From Paracoccus isoporae (GTDB lineage: Bacteria > Pseudomonadota > Alphaproteobacteria > Rhodobacterales > Rhodobacteraceae), in contig NZ_FNAH01000010.1 in assembly GCF_900101865.1 (NCBI RefSeq), forward strand, positions 48,214 through 112,213: a stretch of 64,000 nt of DNA, in the 5' to 3' direction. Shown piece by piece: positions 1-8,177 of this stretch (the first letter of the stretch is position 1; every line of letters begins with the position of its first letter). Both the position numbers and the translations under genes were made by a program. The notes beneath the pieces were generated by a model. The model did not search any database. It was given only the letters and a program-made list of their open reading frames with translations, and was not told the origin of the DNA.

Positions 1-993
1 GCCCGGCAGGTCGAACGCGCCCGCGCCATGGGGTTCGAGCCGATGATGGCGACCGAGCTTGAATTCTTCATGTTCGAGGAAAGCTTCAAGGATCTCTTCG
101 ACGCGGGCTATCGCGGCATGACCCCTACGGCGCGGTTCAATGTCGATTATGCGCTGACCGAAACCTCGGGCGACGAGGCGGTGATGCGGGCTTTGCGCAA
201 CGGGCTCTATGCGGCGGGCGTGCCGGTGGAGACCAGCAAGGGCGAGGCCGAACGCGGCCAGCACGAGATCAACGCGCGCTATTCCGACGCGATGGATGCG
301 GCGGACATGCATATCCTCATCAAGACCGCCGCCAAGGACATCGCGCGCGCGGCGGGGCGGTCCGTGACCTTCATGGCGAAATATCATCAGGACAAGGTCG
401 GCTCGTCCTCGCATGTGCATCAGTCGCTGGCAAAAGACGGCGCGAACGCGTTCCACGACGCGGGCGACGATCTGGGCATGTCGGCGCTGATGAAATCCTA
501 TGTCGCGGGGCAGCTTGCCCATGCCGATGCGCTGACCCTGTTCCTTGCGCCCAATATCAACAGCTATAAACGCTTCGTCGCCGGCACCTTCGCGCCGACC
601 CGCGCGGTGTGGAGCGTCGATAACCGCACCGCCGGGTTCCGGCTTTGCGGTGATGGCACCAAGTCGGTGCGCATCGAATGCCGGATCGGGGGCGCGGATC
701 TGAACCCCTACATGGCTTGTGCGGCGCTGCTGGCTGCGGGTCTCGACGGGATCGAGAGGGGGATGGAGCTGTCGGCCCCGTTCGCGGGCGATCTCTACGC
801 CTCGGCCGACGCGCCCGAGATCCCGCGCAACCTGACCGAGGCCGCGCAGGCGGCGATGGACTCGGACATGCTGAAATCCGCCTTCGGCGCGGATGTCGTC
901 TCCCACTACCACCGCGCCGCGCTTTGGGAGATAGAGGAACGGGATCGCGTCGTCTCCGACTGGGAGGTGGCGCGCGGATTCGAACGGTCGTGA
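1..993 (+). CDS. Glutamine synthetase-like gamma-glutamyl ligase (5' end cut by window)
   Basis: The reading frame is open from base 1, so the N-terminus lies outside the window and the ATG at 28 is probably internal. About 330 residues of a glutamine synthetase catalytic domain are present. Hallmarks are the stretch GSSSHVHQSL (nucleotide/metal-binding His region) and, further on, NSYKRFVAGTFAPT followed by NRTAGFRL with the arginines that bind glutamate and phosphate. The gene is followed at once by an aldehyde dehydrogenase and an iron alcohol dehydrogenase, not by nitrogen-regulation genes. That context suggests a gamma-glutamyl ligase acting on an amine (glutamylputrescine-, isopropylamine- or ethanolamine-type pathways) and not ammonia-assimilating GlnA. 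The amine is not deducible from sequence. Family call is firm; substrate is inference. Confidence 0.85.
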   Translation, partial: ARQVERARAMGFEPMMATELEFFMFEESFKDLFDAGYRGMTPTARFNVDYALTETSGDEAVMRALRNGLYAAGVPVETSKGEAERGQHEINARYSDAMDAADMHILIKTAAKDIARAAGRSVTFMAKYHQDKVGSSSHVHQSLAKDGANAFHDAGDDLGMSALMKSYVAGQLAHADALTLFLAPNINSYKRFVAGTFAPTRAVWSVDNRTAGFRLCGDGTKSVRIECRIGGADLNPYMACAALLAAGLDGIERGMELSAPFAGDLYASADAPEIPRNLTEAAQAAMDSDMLKSAFGADVVSHYHRAALWEIEERDRVVSDWEVARGFERS

Positions 994-1010
994 CGGGGCA
1001 GGGCACAAAG

Positions 1011-2399
1011 ATGGCGGAAACGATCAGACTGGTCTCGCCGGTGGATGGCGAGGTGATGGCGGAGCGCAGACCGCTCTCGCGCGAGGCGGCGCGCGACGCC
1101 GTGGCGCGGGCGCGGCAGGCGCAGCCGGACTGGGCGGCACGGCCGCTCTCGGAACGGCGCGATCTGGTCATGGCCGGTGTCGAGGCTCTGATCGCCATGA
1201 ACGACCAGATCGTGCCGGAACTGGCCCGGATGATGGGCCGCCCGGTGCGTTTCGGCGGCGAAATGGGCGGGGTGCGCGAACGGGCCGAGTATATGGCCCG
1301 GATCGCGCAGGACACGCTGGCCCCGCAGATCGTCGAGGATAGCGGCGATGTCCGGCGCGAATTGCGCCGCGTGCCGGTGGGGGTGGTGCTGGTTATCGCG
1401 CCGTGGAATTATCCTTTCCTGACCGCGATCAATGCCATCGTCCCGGCGCTGATCGCCGGCAACGCCGTGGTGCTGAAACATGCCAGCCAGACCCTGCTGG
1501 CCGGTGAGCGGCTGGAAGAAGCGATGCAGGCCGGGGGCGTTCCTGCCGATGTGTTCCAGAACCTCATCCTCGATCACGCCACGACGGAAACGCTGATTGC
1601 GGACCGCCAGTTCGGCTTCGTGAATTTCACCGGCTCTGTCGCGGGCGGGCGCGCGATCGAACGCGCGGCGGCGGGTGGGTTTACCGGCACCGGGCTGGAG
1701 CTGGGCGGCAAGGATCCGGGCTATGTGGCCGAGGATGCCGATCTGGACGCCGCCGTGGCCGGGCTGATGGACGGGGCGATGTTCAATTCCGGGCAATGCT
1801 GCTGCGGGATCGAGCGGATCTATGTGCACGAGAGCCTCTATGACGATTTCGTCGCGAAGGCTGCGGACTGGACGCGAGATTTGAAGCTGGGCGATCCGAC
1901 CGAGGATGACACCACGATGGGACCGATGGCCCATGCCCGCTTAGCGGCCCTCGTCCGCGACCAGACCCGGCAGGCCATTGCGCAGGGCGCGCGCGCGTTG
2001 ATCGACCCGGCCGAATTCCCCGCCGATGACGGCGGCGCCTATCTCGCCCCGCAGATATTGGTGGATGTCACCCACGAGATGGCCGTGATGCGCGAGGAGA
2101 GCTTCGGGCCGGTCGTGGGCATCATGCCGGTCGCGGATGACGATGAGGCGATCCGGCTGATGAATGACAGCGATTACGGGCTGACCGCCTCGATCTGGAC
2201 CGCCGATCCCGACCGCGCCGCGCGGATCGGGGACCGGCTCGAGACCGGCACCGTGTTCATGAATCGCTGCGACTATCTCGACCCGGCCTTGTGCTGGACC
2301 GGGGTCAAGGATACCGGGCGCGGGGCCAGCCTGTCGGCGCTTGGCTATCACGCCGTGACCCGGCCGAAATCCTTCCATCTGAAAAAGGTGACCGCATGA
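1011..2399 (+). CDS. NAD(P)-dependent aldehyde dehydrogenase
   Basis: A 462-residue ALDH-superfamily enzyme oxidising an aldehyde to an acid in the cytoplasm. Visible motifs are PWNYP near residues 131-135 (catalytic Asn), LELGGKDP with the general base Glu230, and FNSGQCCC near 259-265 with the nucleophile most likely Cys264. The start at 1011 gives the normal family N-terminus (MAETIRLVSPVDGE); the frame also stays open upstream but there it overlaps the ligase gene. It lies 17 bases after the ligase and overlaps the next gene by 4 bases, so the three genes are almost certainly one operon. A likely job is oxidising an aldehyde derived from a gamma-glutamylated or free amine; the exact substrate is unknown. 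Confidence 0.9.
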   Translation: MAETIRLVSPVDGEVMAERRPLSREAARDAVARARQAQPDWAARPLSERRDLVMAGVEALIAMNDQIVPELARMMGRPVRFGGEMGGVRERAEYMARIAQDTLAPQIVEDSGDVRRELRRVPVGVVLVIAPWNYPFLTAINAIVPALIAGNAVVLKHASQTLLAGERLEEAMQAGGVPADVFQNLILDHATTETLIADRQFGFVNFTGSVAGGRAIERAAAGGFTGTGLELGGKDPGYVAEDADLDAAVAGLMDGAMFNSGQCCCGIERIYVHESLYDDFVAKAADWTRDLKLGDPTEDDTTMGPMAHARLAALVRDQTRQAIAQGARALIDPAEFPADDGGAYLAPQILVDVTHEMAVMREESFGPVVGIMPVADDDEAIRLMNDSDYGLTASIWTADPDRAARIGDRLETGTVFMNRCDYLDPALCWTGVKDTGRGASLSALGYHAVTRPKSFHLKKVTA

Positions 2400-3562
2400 G
2401 CCTGACCGCCAACTGGTCCTATCCGACCGCGGTGAAATTCGGCGCGGGCCGGATCGCGGAGCTCCCCGAGCATTGCCGCGCGGCGGGCATCGGAAAGCCG
2501 CTGCTGGTCACCGACCGCGCCCTGGCCGCGCTGCCGATCACCGCGCAGGCGCTCGATCTGCTGGAGGACGCCGGACTGGGCCGCGCCGTCTTTGCGGAGG
2601 TCGATCCGAACCCCGATGAACGCAACATGGCGGCGGGCATCGCCGCCTATCGCGCCGGCGGGCATGACGGGGTGATCTGTTTCGGCGGCGGCTCGGCGCT
2701 CGATCTGGGCAAGATGATCGCGCTGATGCATGGCCAGTCCATCCCGGTCTGGGATCTGGAGGATATCGGCGACTGGTGGACCCGCGCCGATGCCGATGCC
2801 ATCGCGCCGATCATCGCCGTCCCGACTACCGCCGGAACCGGCTCGGAGGTCGGGCGTGCGGGCGTGCTGACCAACAGCGCGACCCACAAGAAGAAGATCA
2901 TCTTCCATCCCAGGCTGCTGCCCGCCGTCACCATCTGCGACCCGGAACTGACCGTCGGCATGCCCCGCGCCATCACCGCGGGGACCGGCATGGATGCCTT
3001 CGCCCATTGCCTGGAGGCCTATTGCAGCCCGCATTACCACCCGATGAGCCAGGGCATCGCACTGGAAGGGCTGCGGCTGGTGAATGAGAACCTGCCCCGC
3101 GCCTATGCCGAGCCGGAGGATCTGGAGGCCCGCGCCCATATGATGAGCGCGGCGGCGATGGGCGCCGTCGCCTTCCAGAAAGGGCTGGGCGCGATCCACA
3201 GCCTCAGCCATCCGGTCGGCGCGGTCTACGGCACGCATCACGGCACCACCAATGCAGTCGTCATGCCGATGGTGCTGGATTTCAACCGGCCCGCAATCGC
3301 CGACCGTCTGGACCGCGCCGCCGATTACCTGGGCATCGGCGGCGGGTTCGACGGGTTCCGCGACCGGGTGCTGGAGCTGCGCGCGGAGCTGGCCATCCCG
3401 CCCAGCCTCGCCGCACTCGGTGTCGCAACCGACCGGCTGGACGAGTTGACCGCGATGGCGCTGGAAGATCCCTCCTGTGGCGGCAACCCGGTCGAGATGA
3501 CGCGCGAGAACACCCGCGCGCTGTATGAGACCTGCATGGAGGACGCGCGACCGGCGGGCTGA
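2396..3562 (+). CDS. Iron-containing alcohol dehydrogenase
   Basis: A 388-residue group III alcohol dehydrogenase. The ATG sits in an ATGA overlap with the aldehyde dehydrogenase stop. The dinucleotide-binding GGGS is at residues 97-100. Metal ligands typical of the family are present: Asp200 and His204 (GMDAFAHCLEAY), His268 (GAIHSLSHP) and His282 (GTHHGTTNA), with the same 14-residue gap between the last two as in FucO-type enzymes. It interconverts an alcohol and an aldehyde, and with the aldehyde dehydrogenase could run alcohol to acid. This fits degradation of an amino alcohol or hydroxylated amine after glutamylation, but that is inference from neighbours. Confidence 0.9.
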   Translation: MSLTANWSYPTAVKFGAGRIAELPEHCRAAGIGKPLLVTDRALAALPITAQALDLLEDAGLGRAVFAEVDPNPDERNMAAGIAAYRAGGHDGVICFGGGSALDLGKMIALMHGQSIPVWDLEDIGDWWTRADADAIAPIIAVPTTAGTGSEVGRAGVLTNSATHKKKIIFHPRLLPAVTICDPELTVGMPRAITAGTGMDAFAHCLEAYCSPHYHPMSQGIALEGLRLVNENLPRAYAEPEDLEARAHMMSAAAMGAVAFQKGLGAIHSLSHPVGAVYGTHHGTTNAVVMPMVLDFNRPAIADRLDRAADYLGIGGGFDGFRDRVLELRAELAIPPSLAALGVATDRLDELTAMALEDPSCGGNPVEMTRENTRALYETCMEDARPAG

Positions 3563-3583
3563 GCGCCGCCGCGGGCGCGCGGT

Positions 3584-4987
3584 TCAGCAGCCGGGATAGT
3601 TCACCGCGATGCCGCCGCGCGAGGTTTCCTTGTATTTGTCGTTCATCTCCTGCCCGGTCTCGCGCATCACCGTGATGCAGTTGTCGAGCGGCATGAAATG
3701 CGCGCCGTCGCCGCGCAAGGCCAGGCTCGCGGCCGACACCGCCTTGATCGCGCCCATCGCGTTGCGTTCGATACAGGGCACCTGAACCAGCCCGGCGGCG
3801 GGATCGCAGGTCATGCCCAGATGATGTTCCAGCGCGATCTCGGCGGCGTTTTCCACCTGCTCGTTGCTGCCGCCCAGCACCGCGCACAGCCCCGCCGCGG
3901 CCATGGCGGAGGCCGAGCCGACCTCGCCCTGACAGCCCACCTCAGCGCCCGAGATCGAGGCATTGTGCTTGATCAGCCCGCCGATCGCCGCCGCCACCAG
4001 CAGGTAGTCATGCAGCTTCTCGCGGCTGGCGCCCACGCAGTGATCGACATAGTAGCGCCCGACCGCCGGCACGATACCCGCAGCACCATTGGTGGGCGAG
4101 GTCACGACGCGCCCGCCCGCCGCGTTCTCCTCGTTCACCGCCAGCGCATAGAGGCTGATCCAGTCATTCACCTGATGCGGCTGGTTGATATTGTTGCCGC
4201 GCTCGTCCAGCAATTGCCGGTGCAGCGCCTTGGCCCGGCGCCGGACCTGCAAGCCGCCTGGAAGGATCCCCTCCTGCACCAGCCCGCGCTCGATGCAGCC
4301 ATCCATCGCCGACCAGATCCCGTCCAGCCGCTCGCGCAGAGCCGCGCCGTAAATGGCGGTCTCGTTGCTGCGCTTCATCTCCGCGATGGTCTTGCCCGCC
4401 GCCCTTCCCATGCGCAGCATCTCTTCGGCGTTGTCGAAGGCGAATGGCACGTCGCTGCGGCTGGCGGGCGCATCGCCCTTGCGCGCGGCATCGGCCTCCA
4501 TCTCGGCTTCGGTCAGCACGAAGCCGCCGCCGACCGAGTAATAGGTCTGCCGGTGATAGAGCTTGCCGTCGCGGTCATGCGCTTTCAGGATCAGCCCGTT
4601 CGGATGGCCGGGCAGCGGCGGGCCGTAATCGAACACCAGATCGCTTTCCGGGTCGAAGCGCAACTCTCCCAGACCCTCGGGTTGCACGATCCGGTCGCGC
4701 CGCACCTGCGCCTCGATGGTCTCGGCCGCGTCGGGGTCCAGCGTCTCGGGGCGCAGGCCGCACAGACCCAGGATCACCGCCCTGTCGGTGGCATGCCCCT
4801 TGCCGGTGAAGGCCAGCGAGCCGTGCAGGCTGGCCGACAGCCCGGCCAGGTCCCCCGCGCCGGGGAATTTCTCGACCCCGCCGCGCAGATCGTCGAGGAA
4901 CCGCGCCGCCGCCACCATCGGTCCCATCGTGTGCGAGGAGGACGGGCCGACGCCGATCTTGAAGATGTCGAGGACAGAGAGAAACAT
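3584..4987 (-). CDS. sdaA: L-serine ammonia-lyase, iron-sulfur-dependent
   Basis: A 467-residue single-chain (type 2) L-serine dehydratase converting serine to pyruvate and ammonia with a [4Fe-4S] cluster. The N-terminal beta domain begins with the family motif [15 protein letters not shown]. Cluster cysteines in the alpha domain are Cys352 (GAEVGCQGE), Cys394 (GMTCDPAAG) and Cys405 (VQVPCIER). The protein ends exactly in NYPGC, so Cys467 is the last residue, matching the C-terminal tail cysteine known to cap the cluster in this subclass. It is convergent with the upstream alcohol dehydrogenase and stands alone; no regulator is next to it. Length is normal for the family. Confidence 0.95.
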   Translation of the reverse strand: MFLSVLDIFKIGVGPSSSHTMGPMVAAARFLDDLRGGVEKFPGAGDLAGLSASLHGSLAFTGKGHATDRAVILGLCGLRPETLDPDAAETIEAQVRRDRIVQPEGLGELRFDPESDLVFDYGPPLPGHPNGLILKAHDRDGKLYHRQTYYSVGGGFVLTEAEMEADAARKGDAPASRSDVPFAFDNAEEMLRMGRAAGKTIAEMKRSNETAIYGAALRERLDGIWSAMDGCIERGLVQEGILPGGLQVRRRAKALHRQLLDERGNNINQPHQVNDWISLYALAVNEENAAGGRVVTSPTNGAAGIVPAVGRYYVDHCVGASREKLHDYLLVAAAIGGLIKHNASISGAEVGCQGEVGSASAMAAAGLCAVLGGSNEQVENAAEIALEHHLGMTCDPAAGLVQVPCIERNAMGAIKAVSAASLALRGDGAHFMPLDNCITVMRETGQEMNDKYKETSRGGIAVNYPGC

Positions 4988-5157
4988 CAGCCGCCCATCC
5001 GTGTGAGGTTGCGATCTCGCCGATGCGAATCCTGCGGTGAGGCGCCGGGCGCGGTGCCGAGGATCAGGGCGGTCGGTCGTATTGTCATGTGCAGCATTGC
5101 CTCCTTGCCGCGCAGCTTAGACGTGCGCAGGGCAAAACGCATCGGTGAAAATACCCC

Positions 5158-6195
5158 TCATCCGGCCAGGCCTTCGGGGGCCGGGCCGTCCGATCTGCGG
5201 CGCAGCAACTCGCAGGCCAGTTCGACCCGTCGGCGCGGGGCGGCGGGATTGGCGGCCAGTTCGCACAGAAGATCCAGCGCCGTCGCGCCGAGCGCTTGCA
5301 TCGGGATCGCCATGACGCTCATCGGCGGGTCGAGAAGCTGCGTCTGCGGCAGCCCGTCGATGGAGATGACCGAGACATCGCCCGGAATGCGCCGCCCGGC
5401 GGCGTTCAACGCCCGGTAGGCGCCGATGGCGAGCGCATCGCCGCTGGCCAGGATCGCCGTGAAGGCCATCCCGGTCGCCAGCCGCCGGCTCAGCGCCTCG
5501 GCCGCGAGATCGCTGCGCCAGTCATCGACCTCGATCACCAGCGATGGATCGGCGGCTGCGCCCATCGCGTCGCGCCAGCCCTCCTGCCGTCGGGCGATGG
5601 TGCGCCGTCCGGGGCAGGTCAGAAACGCGATCCGCTGGTGTCCCAGGGCCCGCAGATGCTGCGTCGCCAATGCCGCGGCAGAGCGGTTGCAGGGCGCCAC
5701 CGAGGACAGGCGCATATCCGCGTCGTCGCCATTGACCAGCACCACCGGCTTGCGGAAATTGCGCGCCAGCGCCAGCATCCCGCCATCGTCGATGGTCAGC
5801 ATCAGCACCCCCGCGATGGCGTCGTCTGCGGCCTCTTCCAGAAGAGCGGCCTCATCCGCGACGGTGGAGACATGGCGCGTCTCCACCTCCAGCCCCAGCG
5901 TCCGGCAGCGCGCGGAGATGCCTTCCAGCACATGCAGGGTGAACTGGCTGCGGGCGAAATCCAGCAGCGCCGCGCCCGACGCCGCCAGCAGCACCCGCCG
6001 CCCGGCCTGAGATGACGGCAACGGGTAATTCAGCCGCAGCGCCATGTCGTGGATCCGCCGCGCCAGCGATGCCTCGACATAGCCGCGCCCCGACAGCGCC
6101 CGCGACACGGTGGCGGTCGAGACGCCGCAGCGTTCGGCCACGTCTTTCAACCGCACCCGGCGGGAGATCTGCGCGCGCTTGCCATCGGGTCTCAT
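5158..6195 (-). CDS. LacI-family transcriptional regulator of the uronide locus
   Basis: A 345-residue LacI/GalR regulator. Residues 16-50 form the helix-turn-helix and hinge (RLKDVAERCGVSTATVSRAL); the rest is a periplasmic-binding-protein-like effector domain. The frame runs on far upstream without a stop, but the ATG at 6195 directly precedes the HTH and the upstream part is antisense to the next gene. It is divergent from the GH88/105 gene, with only 63 bases between, so it most likely represses the uronide operon and responds to a sugar acid or oligouronide intermediate. The effector is not deducible. Confidence 0.92.
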   Translation of the reverse strand: MRPDGKRAQISRRVRLKDVAERCGVSTATVSRALSGRGYVEASLARRIHDMALRLNYPLPSSQAGRRVLLAASGAALLDFARSQFTLHVLEGISARCRTLGLEVETRHVSTVADEAALLEEAADDAIAGVLMLTIDDGGMLALARNFRKPVVLVNGDDADMRLSSVAPCNRSAAALATQHLRALGHQRIAFLTCPGRRTIARRQEGWRDAMGAAADPSLVIEVDDWRSDLAAEALSRRLATGMAFTAILASGDALAIGAYRALNAAGRRIPGDVSVISIDGLPQTQLLDPPMSVMAIPMQALGATALDLLCELAANPAAPRRRVELACELLRRRSDGPAPEGLAG

Positions 6196-6203
6196 GCAAG
6201 TGG

Positions 6204-6232
6204 TGTGCAAGAAATTTTCAGATTGTGCAATC
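6204..6232. promoter_or_regulatory. Candidate operator in the LacI / GH88 divergent promoter
   Basis: The 63-base gap between the divergent genes carries two direct copies of TGTGCAA exactly 20 bases apart (6204-6210 and 6224-6230), about two helical turns. The second copy is part of an imperfect palindrome with arms GATTG and CAATC around TG (6221-6232). Such a site between a LacI regulator and its neighbour is the natural place for its operator. This is a pattern call only. It does not match the classical LacI-family core as well as the site at 41438 does. Confidence 0.45.
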
Positions 6233-6258
6233 GCCATGCCGGCTGGAACTCTGCTGAC

Positions 6259-7341
6259 ATGCTGGACCGCAACCGCATCGAGAAATCCCTGACCCGGCTG
6301 GTGTCCGGGTTTGAAAGCCTGCGCCATGATGGCGGGTTCGTCGAGCCCAACCTCGACGGCACGCCTGGCGATTACATCAGCTTCGATGGCTGGGAATGGC
6401 CGCAGGGGGTGGGGCTTTACGGGCTGGCGCAGCTCTGGCTGGCGCGGGGGCAGGACGCGGCGCTCGGCGCCACGCTGACCGGCTGGTATGAGCGGGCGAT
6501 GGAGCGTGGCCTGCCGCCGCTGAATGTCAACACCACGGCACCCATGCTGGCGCTGTCGCTGATCTGGCGCGAGGGGCGCGATCCACGCCACGGCGCGCTG
6601 CTGGCGGACTGGGCCGGCCGGATCATGCACGAGGCCCCGCGCACGCCGTTCGGCGGCATCCAGCACGACGTGTCCGACAAGGTGAATGCGGGCGAGCTGT
6701 GGGACGACACGCTGTTCATGGTGGCGCTGTTCCTGGCCTCTTACGGGCAGGCGGCGGGGCGGCGCGACCTGGTGGATGAGGCGGTCCGGCAGTTCCTTGT
6801 CCATGCGCAGTTCCTGGCCGATCGCGACACCGGGTTGTGGTTTCACGGCTGGACCTTCGAGGGGCGGCACAACTTCGCCCGCGCGCGGTGGGGGCGGGGC
6901 AATGCCTGGATCACCGCCTGCCTGCTGGACCTGTTCGACCTGGCCGAGATTCCTGATGCCGCCGCGGTCTATCTGCGCGACCTGCTGCGCGATCAGGTGG
7001 CGGCGCTGCTGCCGTTGCAGACGCCGGCGGGGGCGTGGCGGACCCTGCTGGACGATCCGTCCAGCTATCCCGAAACCAGCGCCACGGCCGGCTTCGCCTA
7101 CGGGCTGCTGAAGGGCGCGCGGCTGGGTCTGCTGTGTCCGCGCGCGAGAGAGGCGGGGCTGCGGGCGCTTGGCTATGTGCTGGACCGGATCGGGCCGGAC
7201 GGGGTGGTCGGCGGGGTCAGCTATGGCACGCGGATGGGCCATGACCTGCAATTCTACCGCGACATTCCGATCCAGCCGACCGGATACGGGCAATCGCTGG
7301 CCATGCTGGCGCTTGTCGAGGCATTGAAGGAGACAGAATGA
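6259..7341 (+). CDS. Glycoside hydrolase family 88/105 (unsaturated uronyl hydrolase)
   Basis: A 360-residue (alpha/alpha)6-barrel enzyme expected to remove the 4,5-unsaturated uronic acid left at oligosaccharide ends by polysaccharide lyases, via hydration of the double bond. Recognisable YteR/UGL-type motifs are NVNTTAPML at 89-97, ELWDDTLFM at 146-154 (a catalytic Asp region) and FARARWGRGNAW at 206-217. There is no signal peptide, so it acts in the cytoplasm after oligosaccharide import. No clear Shine-Dalgarno precedes the ATG. It is the first gene of a run that overlaps into KduI, which acts on the monosaccharide it would release. Whether the substrate is a galacturonyl (GH105) or glucuronyl (GH88) unit is not clear. 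Confidence 0.88.
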   Translation: MLDRNRIEKSLTRLVSGFESLRHDGGFVEPNLDGTPGDYISFDGWEWPQGVGLYGLAQLWLARGQDAALGATLTGWYERAMERGLPPLNVNTTAPMLALSLIWREGRDPRHGALLADWAGRIMHEAPRTPFGGIQHDVSDKVNAGELWDDTLFMVALFLASYGQAAGRRDLVDEAVRQFLVHAQFLADRDTGLWFHGWTFEGRHNFARARWGRGNAWITACLLDLFDLAEIPDAAAVYLRDLLRDQVAALLPLQTPAGAWRTLLDDPSSYPETSATAGFAYGLLKGARLGLLCPRAREAGLRALGYVLDRIGPDGVVGGVSYGTRMGHDLQFYRDIPIQPTGYGQSLAMLALVEALKETE

Positions 7342-8177
7342 TGGACATGCAGATCCGCTACGGCGCGGGGCCGGGCGAAATCGACCATATGACCACCGAC
7401 CGGCTGCGGGCCGAATTCATGGTCGAGGGGCTGTTCGCGCCGGGCGAATTGCGCATGGCCTATACTCATCTCGACCGGATGATCGTGGGCGGTGCGGTGC
7501 CCGAGGACGCGCCGTGCGAGATCGCCGGTGGAGGCGAGGTCGGCACGCCGGGTTTCTTTGATGCGCGAGAGGCGGGGATCGCCAATCTGGGCGGCGCGGG
7601 CTGGGCCGAAATTGACGGGACGCGCCACGCGCTTGCCGGGCGCGACTGTCTGTATGTCGGGCGCGGCACCGGCACGCTGCGGCTTGGCAGCGACGATCCG
7701 GCGGCGCCCGCGCGGTTCTATCTGAACTCCGTGCCGGCCGGGGCCGATCACCCCAGCCGCGCCATCCCCCGCGCCGAGGCCAAGATGGTGGAGTTCGGAG
7801 ACTGCGATCGCGGCAATTTCCGCCAACTCCGCATGTATATCCACCCAGAGGTCGGCCCGTCCTGCCTGCTGCTGATGGGGATCACGGATGTGCCGCAGGG
7901 CCAGGTCTGGAACACCCAGCCCCCGCATCTGCACGAGCGCCGGATGGAGGCCTACGGCTATTTCGACCTCGCCCCCGAGGACCGGGTGTTTCACTTCATG
8001 GGCCGGCCCGACAACACGCGGCACCTGGTCGTGCAGGACGGCGATATCGTGCTGTCGCCCGCCTGGTCGATCCATATGGGCGCGGGCACCGGGCCTTATT
8101 GCTTTGTATGGGGCATGACCGGCGAGAACCAGGCCTATGAGGATGTCACGCCCGTCCCGGTGAGCAGCCTCAGATGA
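7338..8177 (+). CDS. kduI: 5-dehydro-4-deoxy-D-glucuronate isomerase
   Basis: A 279-residue KduI, essentially the length of the E. coli enzyme. It isomerises 5-keto-4-deoxyuronate to 3-deoxy-D-glycero-2,5-hexodiulosonate. The zinc ligands appear as His197, His199 and Glu204 (PPHLHERRMEAYGYF) and His246 (WSIHMGAG), in the family spacing. The start overlaps the hydrolase stop (ATGATGG) and is preceded by AAGGAG. Two more Met codons follow within four residues, so the true start could be 3 or 9 bases later. The next enzyme, KduD, and the KDG kinase and aldolase are not in the window and must be elsewhere. Confidence 0.95.
   Translation: MMDMQIRYGAGPGEIDHMTTDRLRAEFMVEGLFAPGELRMAYTHLDRMIVGGAVPEDAPCEIAGGGEVGTPGFFDAREAGIANLGGAGWAEIDGTRHALAGRDCLYVGRGTGTLRLGSDDPAAPARFYLNSVPAGADHPSRAIPRAEAKMVEFGDCDRGNFRQLRMYIHPEVGPSCLLLMGITDVPQGQVWNTQPPHLHERRMEAYGYFDLAPEDRVFHFMGRPDNTRHLVVQDGDIVLSPAWSIHMGAGTGPYCFVWGMTGENQAYEDVTPVPVSSLR

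Noticed and set aside
28..30. ATG at 28 as the start of the ligase gene
   Set aside because: The frame is open to base 1 and the family has an N-terminal beta-grasp domain of about 100 residues that must lie before this point.
3698..5419. 573-residue plus-strand ORF across the serine dehydratase gene
   Set aside because: It is opposite a clear serine dehydratase, has no recognisable motif and is rich in His, Arg and Gln as expected for a complementary-frame shadow in GC-rich DNA.
6196..7293. N-terminal extension of the LacI gene to 711 residues on the minus strand
   Set aside because: It is antisense to the GH88/105 gene and has the Pro/Arg/Gln-rich composition of a GC shadow frame. The regulator's HTH begins just after the ATG at 6195.
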